A stretch of 64,000 nt of DNA from G963662905 sp963676725 (GCA_963676725.1 OY781463.1:4836001-4900000); one strand, 5' to 3'; shown: positions 37,560-47,416, numbered from the stretch's first letter. The notes: generated from the letters alone by a model not told the origin. A program made the numbers and translations.

Positions 37560-37886
37560 ATGACAATAGAACAAGCTCAGAAAATTGTTGATCAATGGAT
37601 TAACACAACAGGTGTGCGATACTTTAATGAGCTCACAAATACTGCAATACTAATGGAAGAGGTTGGCGAAGTCGCTCGGATTATGTCCCGTAAATATGGC
37701 GAGCAATCTTTTAAAGAATCCGATAAAGAAGTAAACCTGGGCGATGAAATGGCCGATGTGCTGTTTGTTTTGATCTGCTTGGCCAATCAAACAGGCATCG
37801 ACCTTACAGAAGCGCTCAAAAAGAACCTGGAAAAAAAGAATATCCGCGATAGTGACAGACATAAAAACAATCCAAAACTGCAATAA
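37560..37886 (+). CDS. MazG-like nucleotide pyrophosphohydrolase
   Basis: 108 residues, single-domain size. The magnesium-binding motif EExxE...ExxD is intact: MEEVGEVARIMSRKYGEQ, then GDEMADVLFVLICLANQ. It hydrolyses (d)NTPs to monophosphate and pyrophosphate, a house-cleaning role; nucleotide preference is unknown. Cytoplasmic, alone on the plus strand, followed by a repeat-rich gap. Confidence 0.88.
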   Translation: MTIEQAQKIVDQWINTTGVRYFNELTNTAILMEEVGEVARIMSRKYGEQSFKESDKEVNLGDEMADVLFVLICLANQTGIDLTEALKKNLEKKNIRDSDRHKNNPKLQ

Positions 37887-38423
37887 TTATATTTTTATTC
37901 ATTGGGGCGTCACGGATTGCTAATCCGCAACAGCGGAATAATACAAATACCACGGCCTGAAAGGCCAAATTATATTAGCTTAAGGCAAGGCCTTGAGCTA
38001 ATGATTGTTCCAGTAGCCATTGCGGGCTGAAAGTCCAGTATAAAAAAGCTCTGCAAATATTTAAAGTACGGAAGTTTGTATATTGATCTATATGTCAATA
38101 TATTGTCCTGTTTGTACAATTTTGGAATTTCAATTAGTTTTGTTTTTGAATTAATCCAATGAGCTTTAAATCCTAAGATTATAATGAAATTGGACATAAC
38201 GGAATACAAAACCGCGCCAGCGTTAACTTCGGGTTGATCGGATGAATAAAACGCCCAAACAAGCCAAACCAACCAATCTTGTGTGTAAAAAGCACCAAAA
38301 CAACTGTCCGAATTCGGGCATTTTTTTGTTCGCTGATCAAGCATATTCCCGCGAATGGCTTGAAGTCTATTATTTTATAATAACTTGCATGGTTTTTGAT
38401 AGCAAACGCAATAAATACTGCTT
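37887..38423. repeat. Hairpin cluster and REP-like units between mazG-like and DUF5687 genes
   Basis: No gene is supported. Four short palindromes follow each other: GGATTgctAATCC (37914-37926), TCCGCaacaGCGGA (37924-37937), GGCCTgaaAGGCC (37954-37966) and a 12-bp-arm hairpin TTAGCT...AGCTAA (37975-38001, one mismatch). The 23-bp REP-like unit occurs at 37914-37936 and again, diverged, at 38200-38222. It could stop transcription in both directions. Confidence 0.65.
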
Positions 38424-39902
38424 ATGATACTACGTTTAATACAGCTTACATGGAAAGAAAACATACGCTCCTCTTTTTGGCAAAAGAGCGTGGTAACCAA
38501 TATTTTTATTGGTTTTATTGTTTTCATACTAATGCTCTACCTTTTGGCATTGGGGGTTTTTATCGACGAGATATTATTAAAACTCTTTCCCGATCGTGCA
38601 CCCATTGACGTATTCAACGGTGCATTATTATATTATTTTGGGTTTGATCTGTTTGTTCGGTATATGATGCAAAGTTTGCCCACTTTTTCTGTAGAGGCAT
38701 TTCTTCATCTACCTGTAAAAAAGACTCTTTTAATTCATTTTCTGATTGTGCGCAGCTTCACCAGTCTATTGAATTTTCTGCCGCTTCTTGTATTTATTCC
38801 CTTCAGTATTAAGGTGATAGCGCAAGACTATAATGGGGTTCAGGTTTTGGGCTATCTGCTTACCATATTGGTGCTGATCTTCAACAACAACCTTCTGGCA
38901 ACATGGATTAAACGCCAGCTCGTTGGAAAAGCCTCCATCGTTGCATGGGCAGGTGGTGTTTTGCTTACGGTTTTTATGCTCGATTATTTTGGTGTCTTTT
39001 CCCTCTCGGCCATAAGCACAATGGTCTTTGATTTTGTTGCAATGCATCCCGCAAGCATATTATTTGCCCTGGGCTTGGCAGTATTTACTTATAGCCTGAA
39101 TTTTCAATATCTGAAAAGCAGTATGTACCCCGAAGAACTGGTGCGCCGAAAAAGCAATAAGGTTGAGAACCTAAGCGAAATCAGGTATCTGAAAGAACTA
39201 GGCCTTACCGGAACAATTATCGGTTTGGAAATGAAACTTTGGTTGCGGCATAAGCGCACCAAATCCATGCTGTATATGCTTCCGCTTTTTGTGCTGTATG
39301 GATTATTTTTCTATCCCAATCCTCTTTATAAAGATATGAGTGGTTTTCTGATTTTTGTCGGTATTTTTATGTCCGGCGGTTTAATGATCAATTACTTAAA
39401 TTATAGTTTTGGCTATGAGAGCAATTATTTCGATTATATCCTGTCAAGCCGCATCGACCTAAAAAACTATTTGAAGGTAAAATTATATATCGGCATCATC
39501 CTGAGTACTTTCTGTTTTATTATTACCATTCCATATGTGTTTTTCGGTTGGCATATTTTACTGATCAATACTGTTACATGGCTGTTTAATATTGGTTTCC
39601 TGTCCGTTGTTCTGCTGTATACGGCCACCTACAATAAAAAAGCAATGGATCTCACAAAAGGTGCCGCTTTTAATTATCAGGGAATCGGCGCCGGAAACTG
39701 GCTGGCCATGTTGCCTGCATTTTTATTGCCCGTATTAATCTATCTGCCGTTTAGCCTGTTTGGTTATCCGTATGCAGGATTAATGTTTATTGGGATTTTG
39801 GGCTTGATAATGCTTTTGCTCATTAACCCAATGATTAAGATTATTGAAAAACAATTGATTTCACGCCGTTATATTATGGCAGAAAGTTTTAGGAACAATT
39901 AA
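38424..39902 (+). CDS. DUF5687 ABC-exporter permease
   Basis: 492 residues with about 11-12 membrane helices. It opens MILRLIQLTWKENIRSSFWQ, the DUF5687 start, a family of ABC permeases found in Bacteroidota. It is followed after 14 bp by a matching ATPase gene, so the two form an ABC exporter in the inner membrane; substrate unknown. The distant DUF5686 gene after that is a recurrent neighbour. Confidence 0.85.
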   Translation: MILRLIQLTWKENIRSSFWQKSVVTNIFIGFIVFILMLYLLALGVFIDEILLKLFPDRAPIDVFNGALLYYFGFDLFVRYMMQSLPTFSVEAFLHLPVKKTLLIHFLIVRSFTSLLNFLPLLVFIPFSIKVIAQDYNGVQVLGYLLTILVLIFNNNLLATWIKRQLVGKASIVAWAGGVLLTVFMLDYFGVFSLSAISTMVFDFVAMHPASILFALGLAVFTYSLNFQYLKSSMYPEELVRRKSNKVENLSEIRYLKELGLTGTIIGLEMKLWLRHKRTKSMLYMLPLFVLYGLFFYPNPLYKDMSGFLIFVGIFMSGGLMINYLNYSFGYESNYFDYILSSRIDLKNYLKVKLYIGIILSTFCFIITIPYVFFGWHILLINTVTWLFNIGFLSVVLLYTATYNKKAMDLTKGAAFNYQGIGAGNWLAMLPAFLLPVLIYLPFSLFGYPYAGLMFIGILGLIMLLLINPMIKIIEKQLISRRYIMAESFRNN

Positions 39903-39916
39903 AAAAACCAAACGAT

Positions 39917-40615
39917 ATGATGCTTAAAGCGATCGAACTGAAAAAAATCTATGGCAATGTTACCGTTTTAGACATTCCGGAATTAAGTATACCTGAAGGA
40001 CAAAGTTTTGGCCTTGTTGGCAATAATGGCGCAGGGAAAACAACATTTTTTCGTCTGATTCTCGACCTGATTCGTGCCGATAAAGGTCGGGTGGAAATTA
40101 TGGACAAAAATGTCGCAGGAAGCGAGCACTGGAAAGAATATACAGGCTCATACCTCGATAAAGGCTTTCTGATTGACTTTTTAAGCCCTGAAGAGTTTTT
40201 TGAATTTACCGGAAAAATAAAAGGCCTTTCAAAAGATGATCTCGATGGTTTCCTGAAGAATTTTGAAGAGTTCTTTAATGGCGAAATCCTCGGAAAAAAG
40301 AAATATATACGCGACCTTTCCATGGGAAATCGTCAAAAAACAGGAATTGCGGCAGCAATTATGGGCGATACAAAGCTTCTTGTACTTGACGAACCTTTTA
40401 ACGGACTCGATCCTTCCACCCAAATCCGTTTAAAGAAAACCCTAAAAGAGCTGAATGGGCAAAAAAATATTAGCATGCTGATTTCCAGTCATGACCTAAA
40501 CCATGTTACCGAGGTTTGCGATCGGATTGTTGTGCTTAGTGAGGGAAAAGTTATACACGACATCATCAAAACAGAAGACACCTTAAAACAACTTGAGGAT
40601 TATTTTGCTGTTTAA
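39917..40615 (+). CDS. ABC transporter ATP-binding protein
   Basis: 232 residues. Walker A GNNGAGKT (35-42), signature LSMGNRQK (134-141, with Asn in place of the more usual Gln/Lys at the fifth position), Walker B LLVLDEPFNGLD (154-165) and switch His in SSHDLNHV. Couples ATP hydrolysis to the DUF5687 permease encoded 14 bp upstream. Cytoplasmic face of the inner membrane. Confidence 0.92.
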   Translation: MMLKAIELKKIYGNVTVLDIPELSIPEGQSFGLVGNNGAGKTTFFRLILDLIRADKGRVEIMDKNVAGSEHWKEYTGSYLDKGFLIDFLSPEEFFEFTGKIKGLSKDDLDGFLKNFEEFFNGEILGKKKYIRDLSMGNRQKTGIAAAIMGDTKLLVLDEPFNGLDPSTQIRLKKTLKELNGQKNISMLISSHDLNHVTEVCDRIVVLSEGKVIHDIIKTEDTLKQLEDYFAV

Positions 40616-40632
40616 TTTTTAAACTCCTGTTT

Positions 40633-43080
40633 ATGTTTACTAAAAAGCTTATTGCCGGAATTATATTTCTTTTTTGTGTCATTCAACTATCTGCTCAATC
40701 TTATGATATTGCAGGGCGGGTATTAGATGAAAATACGAAAAAGCCATTAGCTTTTGTAAACATAGTGATCAACGACAGTCCGCATGGTGGCACCAGCGAT
40801 ATTGACGGAAAATTCAGTTTTCATTCTTCTGTGCCTATCGAGAAGTTGCGTTTTAGCTATGTTGGCTACCAGCAAAAAATAATTACTGTTCATCAGGAAT
40901 CTGGTAAAAATTTAAAGGTTTTTTTGGCTCCGGATGAAATCCTTCTCGATGAAGTTTTGATTGAAGCAGGAGAAAATCCGGCTCACCGTATTATTCTTAA
41001 TGCTGTGGCAAATAGGGACAATAATAATCCAAAGAAGCTCGAAACGTTCAGCTATACAGCCTACGACAAATTCATTATAAAGATCGACACAAGTACTTAT
41101 GTGAAAGCAGATTCCATTGAGGTTGATTCGTCACATCTGCGAATGCGGGAATTTGTGGAAAAGCAGGAAATATTTATGATGGAGAATGTAACCGAGCGTA
41201 AATTTATGGCTCCTAGCCGTGATTATGAGCGAGTTACTGCAACAAGGGTCAGCGGTTTTAAAGATCCTATCTTCGTGTTTTTGCTCAGCCAGATCCAATC
41301 AACATCCTTTTATGAAGAGATTATCCATATTGCCGATAAAAACTACATCAATCCTATTAGCAAAGGAAGTACGGGGAAGTATTTTTTCTCCATAGAAGAT
41401 ACGACCTATACAGAGCAAAACGATAGCGTTTTTATTATTTCCTTTAAACCACGTAAAGGCAAAAATTTTGATGCAATGCAGGGCGTATTGTCGATCAATA
41501 ACGATGGTTGGGCTATTCAAAATGTGCGGGCATGGCCTTTTAACGACAAAAGTGGCCTAAGCATTAAAATACAACAGTTGTATGAGCGTATGCCGCAGGG
41601 CAGGTGGTTTCCCGTGCAGCTGAATACCGATATTTATTTCAATAATGTTGAAGTAAATAGTGGCAATAGCGGATACAAAATTTTTGGCGAAGGCCGCAGT
41701 TATTTAAAAGATATTGAACTGAATCCCGAACTCGTGAAAAGCATGTTCAGCCATATTGAGGTGGAAGTTGCCCCTGATGCCACACATAAAGAAGCGGCCT
41801 ATTGGGATGCAAAGCGCTCAGACAGCTTAAATGCCCGTGAAGAACGCACCTATGAATTTATGGACAGCCTCGGTAAGGCCGAAAATTTTGATAAAATGGC
41901 ATCAACCTTCGAAAGCCTTTTCCGTGGAAATATTAAATGGGGCAAATTCGATATCCCACTCCAAAAAATCCTTGGTTTTAACGATTATGAAGGCCTCAGG
42001 CTTGGGTTTGGGTTGCAAACAAACCCTGAGTTTTCTGAAAAGTTTTCTTTAGGCGCCTATACCGCTTATGGATTTGGTGATCAGCGATTTAAATATGGAT
42101 TTAATGGCGATTTGCTCCTCAACAGATATCGTCAGCTTAAGATAAAGGCTCATTATAATTATGATCTTTTGGAAACCGGCGGTGTTTCATTCCCCTTTAG
42201 CAAGCAGAGTTTTTTCGATGACTCTTATCTGCGTGAATTTTTGATTAAACGCTTCGATTTCAATCGGGAGGCATATGGCGGATTAAGTTTCAGGATGTTG
42301 CGTTATATGGAATTTGAAGGCGGTTTGAAGCTGCAAAAGCAAGAACCCCTTTATATTTATGCATATCAAAACCCGAAGAGTGGATTGTGGGAAAACACAT
42401 TCAATTTCACGGAGATGCAATTGGGTTTCCGTTATGCCTTCCGCGAGAAATTTATGGTCACAACACATTCTCAGGTGAGTTTGGGTACAAAATTCCCTAT
42501 TGTTTGGTTTTTGTACAGCCGAGGGCTGGATGATGTGGCCGACGGGGGTTTTGCCTACAATAAATTTGAGCTGCAAATTAAGAAATCCTTTTTTATCAAA
42601 TATATCGGCAAGAGCAGCTTTCTTTTACGCGCCGGATATATTGATGGTGATGTGCCTTATAATAAGCTGTTTAATGGCAATGGCAGTTATCGTGCTTTTA
42701 CTCTTTTTGCGCCAAACAGTTTTGCCACCATGCGTATGAACGAATTCGTTTCAAGCCGTTATATAGCTTTATACTACACGCATAATTTTGGAAAACTTTT
42801 ATTACGCACCAATAAATTTGAACCTGAATTTTTAGTGGCAACCAATATTGCCTGGGGCGATCTTGATGGTCAGGATATAAGCAGGCACCAAGGTGTATCA
42901 ATGAATAGCATGGAAAAAGGATATTTTGAATCCGGCCTGCTCATCAATAAGCTGCTTGATTTAAAACTTTATAATCTCGGTTTGGGTGCGTTTTACCGCT
43001 ATGGACCTTATGGTTTTGATGATGCAATGGATAATTTTGCGGTAAAAATCAGTATTGTTTTCCCATTAAATCAGAATTAA
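40633..43080 (+). CDS. DUF5686 outer-membrane protein with carboxypeptidase-regulatory-like plug domain
   Basis: 815 residues. A signal peptide ends near VIQLSAQ (about 22). The CarboxypepD_reg-like beta domain (25-105; IAGRVLDENTKKPLAFVNIV, then KLRFSYVGYQQK) is followed by the DUF5686 region, a long predicted beta-barrel with many aromatic strands ending in KISIVFPLNQN. The family is thought to sit in the outer membrane; its role is unknown. 17 bp after the ABC ATPase gene, so it is probably co-transcribed. Confidence 0.85.
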   Translation: MFTKKLIAGIIFLFCVIQLSAQSYDIAGRVLDENTKKPLAFVNIVINDSPHGGTSDIDGKFSFHSSVPIEKLRFSYVGYQQKIITVHQESGKNLKVFLAPDEILLDEVLIEAGENPAHRIILNAVANRDNNNPKKLETFSYTAYDKFIIKIDTSTYVKADSIEVDSSHLRMREFVEKQEIFMMENVTERKFMAPSRDYERVTATRVSGFKDPIFVFLLSQIQSTSFYEEIIHIADKNYINPISKGSTGKYFFSIEDTTYTEQNDSVFIISFKPRKGKNFDAMQGVLSINNDGWAIQNVRAWPFNDKSGLSIKIQQLYERMPQGRWFPVQLNTDIYFNNVEVNSGNSGYKIFGEGRSYLKDIELNPELVKSMFSHIEVEVAPDATHKEAAYWDAKRSDSLNAREERTYEFMDSLGKAENFDKMASTFESLFRGNIKWGKFDIPLQKILGFNDYEGLRLGFGLQTNPEFSEKFSLGAYTAYGFGDQRFKYGFNGDLLLNRYRQLKIKAHYNYDLLETGGVSFPFSKQSFFDDSYLREFLIKRFDFNREAYGGLSFRMLRYMEFEGGLKLQKQEPLYIYAYQNPKSGLWENTFNFTEMQLGFRYAFREKFMVTTHSQVSLGTKFPIVWFLYSRGLDDVADGGFAYNKFELQIKKSFFIKYIGKSSFLLRAGYIDGDVPYNKLFNGNGSYRAFTLFAPNSFATMRMNEFVSSRYIALYYTHNFGKLLLRTNKFEPEFLVATNIAWGDLDGQDISRHQGVSMNSMEKGYFESGLLINKLLDLKLYNLGLGAFYRYGPYGFDDAMDNFAVKISIVFPLNQN

Positions 43081-43081
43081 G

Positions 43082-43110
43082 TTGAGGTGAAAGGCTTTTT
43101 TGTATTTTTG
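43082..43110 (+). promoter_or_regulatory. Candidate promoter for the zeta-toxin-like gene
   Basis: TTG (43082-43084), an 18-bp spacer and TATTTTTG (43103-43110) fit the Bacteroidota TTTG / TAnnTTTG pattern. If real, transcription starts almost at the GTG start at 43115, giving a leaderless or nearly leaderless mRNA. Confidence 0.5.
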
Positions 43111-43114
43111 TTGC

Positions 43115-43714
43115 GTGGAGATACAGAAGATTGATAAGCATATTTTTATTACCGGTGGCGCCAATGGATCGGGAAAAACAACCTTTGCGAAGGCGTTTCT
43201 CGAGCGTCATCCATATGTCTTTATCAATACAGATGAAATAGCACATCAGCTCAATCCTGCCGATCCGAAAAAGGTACAGCTTACCGCCGGAAAAATATTT
43301 TTCCAAAGGGTGTATGAAGCCTTGAAGGATGGACAAAGTATATTGATAGAAAGCACTTTAAGTGGCAAATATATAAAAAGGTTCATTCCGGAATTCCGTA
43401 AGGCAGGTTACAGGATTACGATGTTTTATGTGTTTTTGGAAGAGCCCGGACATTGCCTTGAACGGATTAAAGAGCGCGTGATTAAAGGAGGGCATCATGT
43501 TGATGATGAGGCTGTTATCAGGCGATTTTATCGCAGTAGGGATAATTTCTGGGGGCTTTATAAAAATTTAGTGGACAGTTGGTTTTTGTATTATAACTCA
43601 GAAGATCAGTTTCTGGAAATCGCCTTCGGGAGAAAAAACGAGTTTGTGATTACGAAACCGGATAAATTTGTTATCTTTGAATCCTATCTTGAAAATAAAA
43701 GGTATGAAAGTTAA
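43115..43714 (+). CDS. Zeta-toxin-like P-loop kinase (COG4185 type)
   Basis: 199 residues from GTG at 43115; a TTG at 43100 is also in frame but lies inside the candidate promoter. Walker A GANGSGKTT (15-23), then FINTDEIAHQLNPADP and SILIESTLSGKYI, the pattern of zeta-toxin/UDP-GlcNAc-kinase-like proteins annotated as predicted ABC-type ATPase. Family members phosphorylate nucleotide sugars or small molecules; some are toxins. The last 11 bases overlap the start of a 67-residue gene, consistent with a paired system. Confidence 0.75.
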   Translation: MEIQKIDKHIFITGGANGSGKTTFAKAFLERHPYVFINTDEIAHQLNPADPKKVQLTAGKIFFQRVYEALKDGQSILIESTLSGKYIKRFIPEFRKAGYRITMFYVFLEEPGHCLERIKERVIKGGHHVDDEAVIRRFYRSRDNFWGLYKNLVDSWFLYYNSEDQFLEIAFGRKNEFVITKPDKFVIFESYLENKRYES

Positions 43715-43907
43715 TTGGATGAATGACCTTGAGCTCTACCGGATCGGAAGTGAAATCTCCGAAATAGGCCGCAGGGCAATCAACAAGGTAAAAGACGAAA
43801 ATAAAAAACTTGGAGTGCCATTGGTGTATTCGAGAGACGGCAAAATCTTCTATGAAATGCCCGACGGAACCATAACCAACAGGTCTCCATTCAACGAAAA
43901 CGAGTAG
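43704..43907 (+). CDS. Small partner protein overlapping the zeta-toxin-like gene
   Basis: 67 residues from the ATG at 43704 (MKVNWMNDLELYRIGSEISE). Earlier in-frame codons lie deep in the kinase gene and are not needed. An amphipathic helix (EISEIGRRAINKVKDENKKL) is followed by a beta hairpin VPLVYSRDGKIFYEMPDGTI. I know this last pattern as a frequent companion of COG4185 ATPases, but it has no assigned function; an antitoxin role is inference from the overlap and order. Confidence 0.72.
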   Translation: MKVNWMNDLELYRIGSEISEIGRRAINKVKDENKKLGVPLVYSRDGKIFYEMPDGTITNRSPFNENE

Positions 43908-43981
43908 TTTTCAAAGTTTTTTTATTATGGTCTTAAGCTAGAAAAGTAAAGCCTGTTTCATTATTGGGTTTTACATTATCT

Positions 43982-44016
43982 AAAAAGGAGGTATCAATTG
44001 AGATGCCTCCTTTTTT
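43982..44016 (+). terminator. Intrinsic terminator after the kinase/partner pair
   Basis: Stem AAAGGAGGTATC / GATGCCTCCTTT (one G-T pair) with a 6-nt loop and a T run, 75 bases after the stop. Confidence 0.9.
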
Positions 44017-44302
44017 GTTTGTCCTTCCGCAAAAGAATTAGAGCCAAACTGTTGAATAGCCAAATTCAAAAAAAGGACGACCAATTTCTCATGAGAAAAT
44101 TTCTTTTGAAATCCTCTTTGATATTTAGTCAGTCCATTTTTTTACCGATCATTGATATTTCCTCTTCAAAAATAGGTCGCGCTGAAATACCGGGTTTATA
44201 ATAGGGATTTGGGTTTTTTGTATTCTCAAAAGAATATTCGCTGCCTTTGCCTTAAGAAAGCAACGAAAAGGCTTATTTGATTTGCACCCTAAAACAGCGG
44301 CC
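44017..44302. other. Stretch with a possible gene remnant
   Basis: No complete gene. The minus-strand reading NPYYKPGISARPIFEEEISM followed by IGKKMD and a stop near 44137-44208 looks like the tail of a former gene, family not recognised. Confidence 0.3.
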
Positions 44303-44572
44303 TTAACACTTTTTATTTTGCGCTCGCGATTCTAATTCTTTTGTTATTTCTTTTTCTAAGATTTTATTGTTTGTCGAGTTTCTAACAAATAGGTATGCTA
44401 ATATTAAAGGAAAGAAAGTAAAAAACTCAAAACCATTTTTTACCGCACTAAAGATTGCGATTCCAATAGTGAATCCAATAATTGTCGCATCAATTATTTT
44501 ATTGGTTTTTAAACTTTTTATTTTTCGCAAAAGTTCTTGCTCACTTAATTCCGTCAAATTTTCAGTTTTCAT
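44303..44572 (-). CDS. Small conserved-type membrane protein
   Basis: 89 residues. A polar N-terminus, LTELSEQELLRKIKSLKTNK, is followed by two membrane segments (IIGFTIGIAIFSAVKNG and FEFFTFFPLILAYLFV) and a charged coiled tail. I recall similar short proteins as single genes in many Bacteroidota; none has a known role. Stands alone. Confidence 0.7.
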   Translation of the reverse strand: MKTENLTELSEQELLRKIKSLKTNKIIDATIIGFTIGIAIFSAVKNGFEFFTFFPLILAYLFVRNSTNNKILEKEITKELESRAQNKKC

Positions 44573-45416
44573 AGTGTTTCAGTTTCTTAAAAATAAATTC
44601 ATTTATAAGGGTGTGTTAAAACAAGCATTCTATTATATTTTGCATCAAAATACGGCATAAATTTATCAAATTTTGTTGTTCTAATTCCACTTTGCCCTAT
44701 TTCGTGTTTTGAATAACAATAATTTATCGCCTTTTGGTTTATTCGGTGTCTTTCCTTGATTACGCTCAGGAAGGAACAGGTCTTGCTTTTCCTGATGTGT
44801 TTTTTGGTTTGAATAAATATAGTGTATGTAATTCAGTCCTAGATCAGCTATCGATCAGTTTGGCCAAATGTTATTGCCGTAAAGATGTCTGTACTACATA
44901 ATCAGCATCATATTCCTTAAAATATGCTCCATATGGGCTATAGAGCTATTAAATATTTTAATAGAATTTTATTTTCTGTACGAGTAAAATGGTGTAAAGT
45001 GCTTGTTTTTGATGATATACCTTCTATTTTAAAAAATGAATTTTTTTGCGAATTAACAGGTTGGTATATAGGGAGTTAGTTAAAACAGAAAAATTAATTA
45101 TAATAAAATGATACTAATATCCAAATTAATTTTAAATTTGTTTCGTTATTATAATACGGGAAATAAAAACCCCCTATCATTAAAGCTATGCGATCTGGTG
45201 TAAAGCTTAACTAAAAACGAAAGGAGGTAATTGCGAATGTAGGAAATATTTTAATGCAATCATAAAACAGGCGGCGATAAATATCCCGGCCTGTAATAGC
45301 CAATTTCCTGTGTTTTTCGGAGCACATATTAATTGGGTCATTAAACCAAGTGTTTAAAAAGCTCTGGGGCGGATGCTGAAAAGACTTATGAGTAGGCAAA
45401 TTATAATTTTTTTATT
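44573..45416. other. Long A+T-rich intergenic region with a transposase scrap
   Basis: The minus strand of about 44640-44690 reads RTTKFDKFMPYFDA, resembling the C-terminus RTQIFAKFMPYLGTI of the IS1182 transposase at 59417. GTTTTGAATAACAATAAT (about 44708-44725) recurs just after the S9 peptidase gene (about 47498-47515). The rest is A+T rich with no supported gene. Confidence 0.5.
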
Positions 45417-45836
45417 ATGAAATTGTTTAAGTTTTTATTATTTATTGTTGGAATTCTTGTAAGTGTTAATTTAAGTGCTCAATCCGGAGGAGTAGGATCA
45501 ACATCGATGTGTACAGTTAGGGTTCATAACCCAGAGTGCTGCCCTCCTATCGGCTCTCTAAATGCTAATCATCCGATACTTGGTGCGGCAAATGGAGTTG
45601 GCTGGACAGGTAATGGCACTATCAATGTTAATATTTGTTGGGATAATTTTCTGCCAGGAGCTCATTCAACTCATTTTTACGCTCAAACACCAACTGTTGC
45701 GGCAGGAAATAATGTCGATTATGACTACTACTATTGTTATGGAGAAGCCGACCATGTTATTGGCTATGGTGTCAGTTTGGATCTGGATCTCTATATGGAA
45801 TTCAGAACTATTATTGATCCCGCTATTACTGACTAA
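45417..45836 (+). CDS. Small secreted protein of unknown function
   Basis: 139 residues. A signal peptide ends at NLSAQ (about residue 22). The mature part has Cys residues in SMCTVRVHNPECCPP, NICWDNF and YYYCYGE that could form disulfides, and a Gly/Tyr-rich body. No family recognised. It is 68 bp upstream of a T9SS cargo gene on the same strand. Confidence 0.65.
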   Translation: MKLFKFLLFIVGILVSVNLSAQSGGVGSTSMCTVRVHNPECCPPIGSLNANHPILGAANGVGWTGNGTINVNICWDNFLPGAHSTHFYAQTPTVAAGNNVDYDYYYCYGEADHVIGYGVSLDLDLYMEFRTIIDPAITD

Positions 45837-45904
45837 TTTTTAACGCTTATGTATATGGCCGCATATGGTATAAGCAAATAATTGCGGCCATATACTTTTT
45901 AAAA

Positions 45905-47416
45905 ATGAAAAAAATGAAAAAAAATCTTCTGCTAACAACAACCTGTTTCTTAATAATGATAGTCCCGATTAGCTTATTTGGCCAGGGATTTAAAGGGGCG
46001 GGCACCGATAATATAAGAAGCGATAAAGGTTTAGACTTCTCCAAAGATTACCTGAGTTATTGTCAATCAAACAATGATACACTTTGGCTGCCAACTAATC
46101 TAGATTATTATTTGTGGAATGGGACGGATTTACAACATGACGATCTGGCATATGTGTTAGACTACTACAATAACGGGGCAATGAAAAGTTTAATAACCTA
46201 CAATGCCAACACTCAGGATTCCACAATTAAGTTCGTTTATGAGTATGATCAGGACAACAAAAAAATTAGTGAAAAAGGCTATGATTTCAGCAAAAACAGT
46301 ATGGCATGGGTGCTTAGGTATAAAGCCCTTTTTTATTACGATCAATACAATCAAATAGACACAACCTTAGTGAAAGCCTGGGATCATAATCTCCAACTAT
46401 TTAAAGACTCAATTGCACAGTCATATGTCCGAATCGACACATTTGACATAGTGCAAGAAACGATATGTAAATACCTTGAGAATGGTTGGGATACTGTGTA
46501 CTCTTATAAATGGGTGAATTACCGTAATTCAAATTTTGGATTAGATAGCACAAGATCATTCATTTTTAATTCATTTGGTAACACATGGAGTAATCATGGA
46601 CGCATTGTATATCGATTAAATGATAAGAATGAACCCGAAGAATTCTATTGGTATAAATGGTCTGTTGACACAAATGATCAATACTATTGGGAAAATGATT
46701 TTCACTATGTTGACGTCAAATGGGAGAACTTTAGAAAATCAATTTTTAATTATTATAGCAGGATTTCCAGTAGATACGTATATAGATGGTATAATAATTC
46801 ATTCTATACATTCACTATTGACACTGTTCACTATTTTGAGCATGGAGATACTGATATATATCAATATACACTATATTTCCCGGAAGGAGATACTATAGGT
46901 ATTCCTTTTGTATGGAACAAATCATGTACTGATAATTATGCCAATGGAAAGAAAAGACGGTTTCGCCAGTTTAATAGAGAAGAATACAATCAGCCATTAA
47001 GGTTGTCCATTGACGATAGCATTACATATACTTACTATATGGGTTCATTGGAAGAGCTTTACAGAGTAGAATATGATACCGCAAAAAAAGTCTGGCATCC
47101 GGCAGCGAGGGCTTTATACACTAATTTTGTGCCTTTTGTGAATACATCAACAGGTTTGCAGCAAATAAAAACAAACAATGAAAAGCTCGTCATTAAGCCC
47201 AACCCGGCCAATCAAAGTGTTACCATTGAAAGCAATGGGGAAATTGAAAGCATTTCCATTTATTCCTTAGAGGGGCGGCTGGTTAAGGAATGGTCTGTCA
47301 GCAATCCGCAAAGCAGTATTATGCTTGATATAAACGACTTGCCAATCGGAACATACATCATAGATGCAAACATCAGAAAAAAACACAGGGCCACGGCTAA
47401 ATTAATGGTTCGATAG
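45905..47416 (+). CDS. T9SS cargo protein of unknown function
   Basis: 503 residues. A signal peptide ends at ISLFGQ (about residue 27). The body has repeated YEYDQDNKKI / RLNDKNEPEEFYWYKW type strands, like the tandem Trp/Tyr-rich repeats common in Bacteroidota surface proteins. It ends in a type A T9SS sorting domain (about 425-503; IKPNPANQSVTIESNG, then SIYSLEGRLVKEW, LPIGTYIIDA and KLMVR). Exported through the outer membrane and probably anchored there. Role unknown. Confidence 0.8.
   Translation: MKKMKKNLLLTTTCFLIMIVPISLFGQGFKGAGTDNIRSDKGLDFSKDYLSYCQSNNDTLWLPTNLDYYLWNGTDLQHDDLAYVLDYYNNGAMKSLITYNANTQDSTIKFVYEYDQDNKKISEKGYDFSKNSMAWVLRYKALFYYDQYNQIDTTLVKAWDHNLQLFKDSIAQSYVRIDTFDIVQETICKYLENGWDTVYSYKWVNYRNSNFGLDSTRSFIFNSFGNTWSNHGRIVYRLNDKNEPEEFYWYKWSVDTNDQYYWENDFHYVDVKWENFRKSIFNYYSRISSRYVYRWYNNSFYTFTIDTVHYFEHGDTDIYQYTLYFPEGDTIGIPFVWNKSCTDNYANGKKRRFRQFNREEYNQPLRLSIDDSITYTYYMGSLEELYRVEYDTAKKVWHPAARALYTNFVPFVNTSTGLQQIKTNNEKLVIKPNPANQSVTIESNGEIESISIYSLEGRLVKEWSVSNPQSSIMLDINDLPIGTYIIDANIRKKHRATAKLMVR

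Noticed and set aside
37970..38344. 124-residue minus-strand frame between the mazG-like and DUF5687 genes
   Set aside because: Composition is dominated by REP-like and hairpin DNA, with no family pattern and no neighbour support.
45211..45399. 62-residue minus-strand frame before the small secreted protein gene
   Set aside because: No recognisable family; it overlaps the expected promoter region of the 45417 gene.
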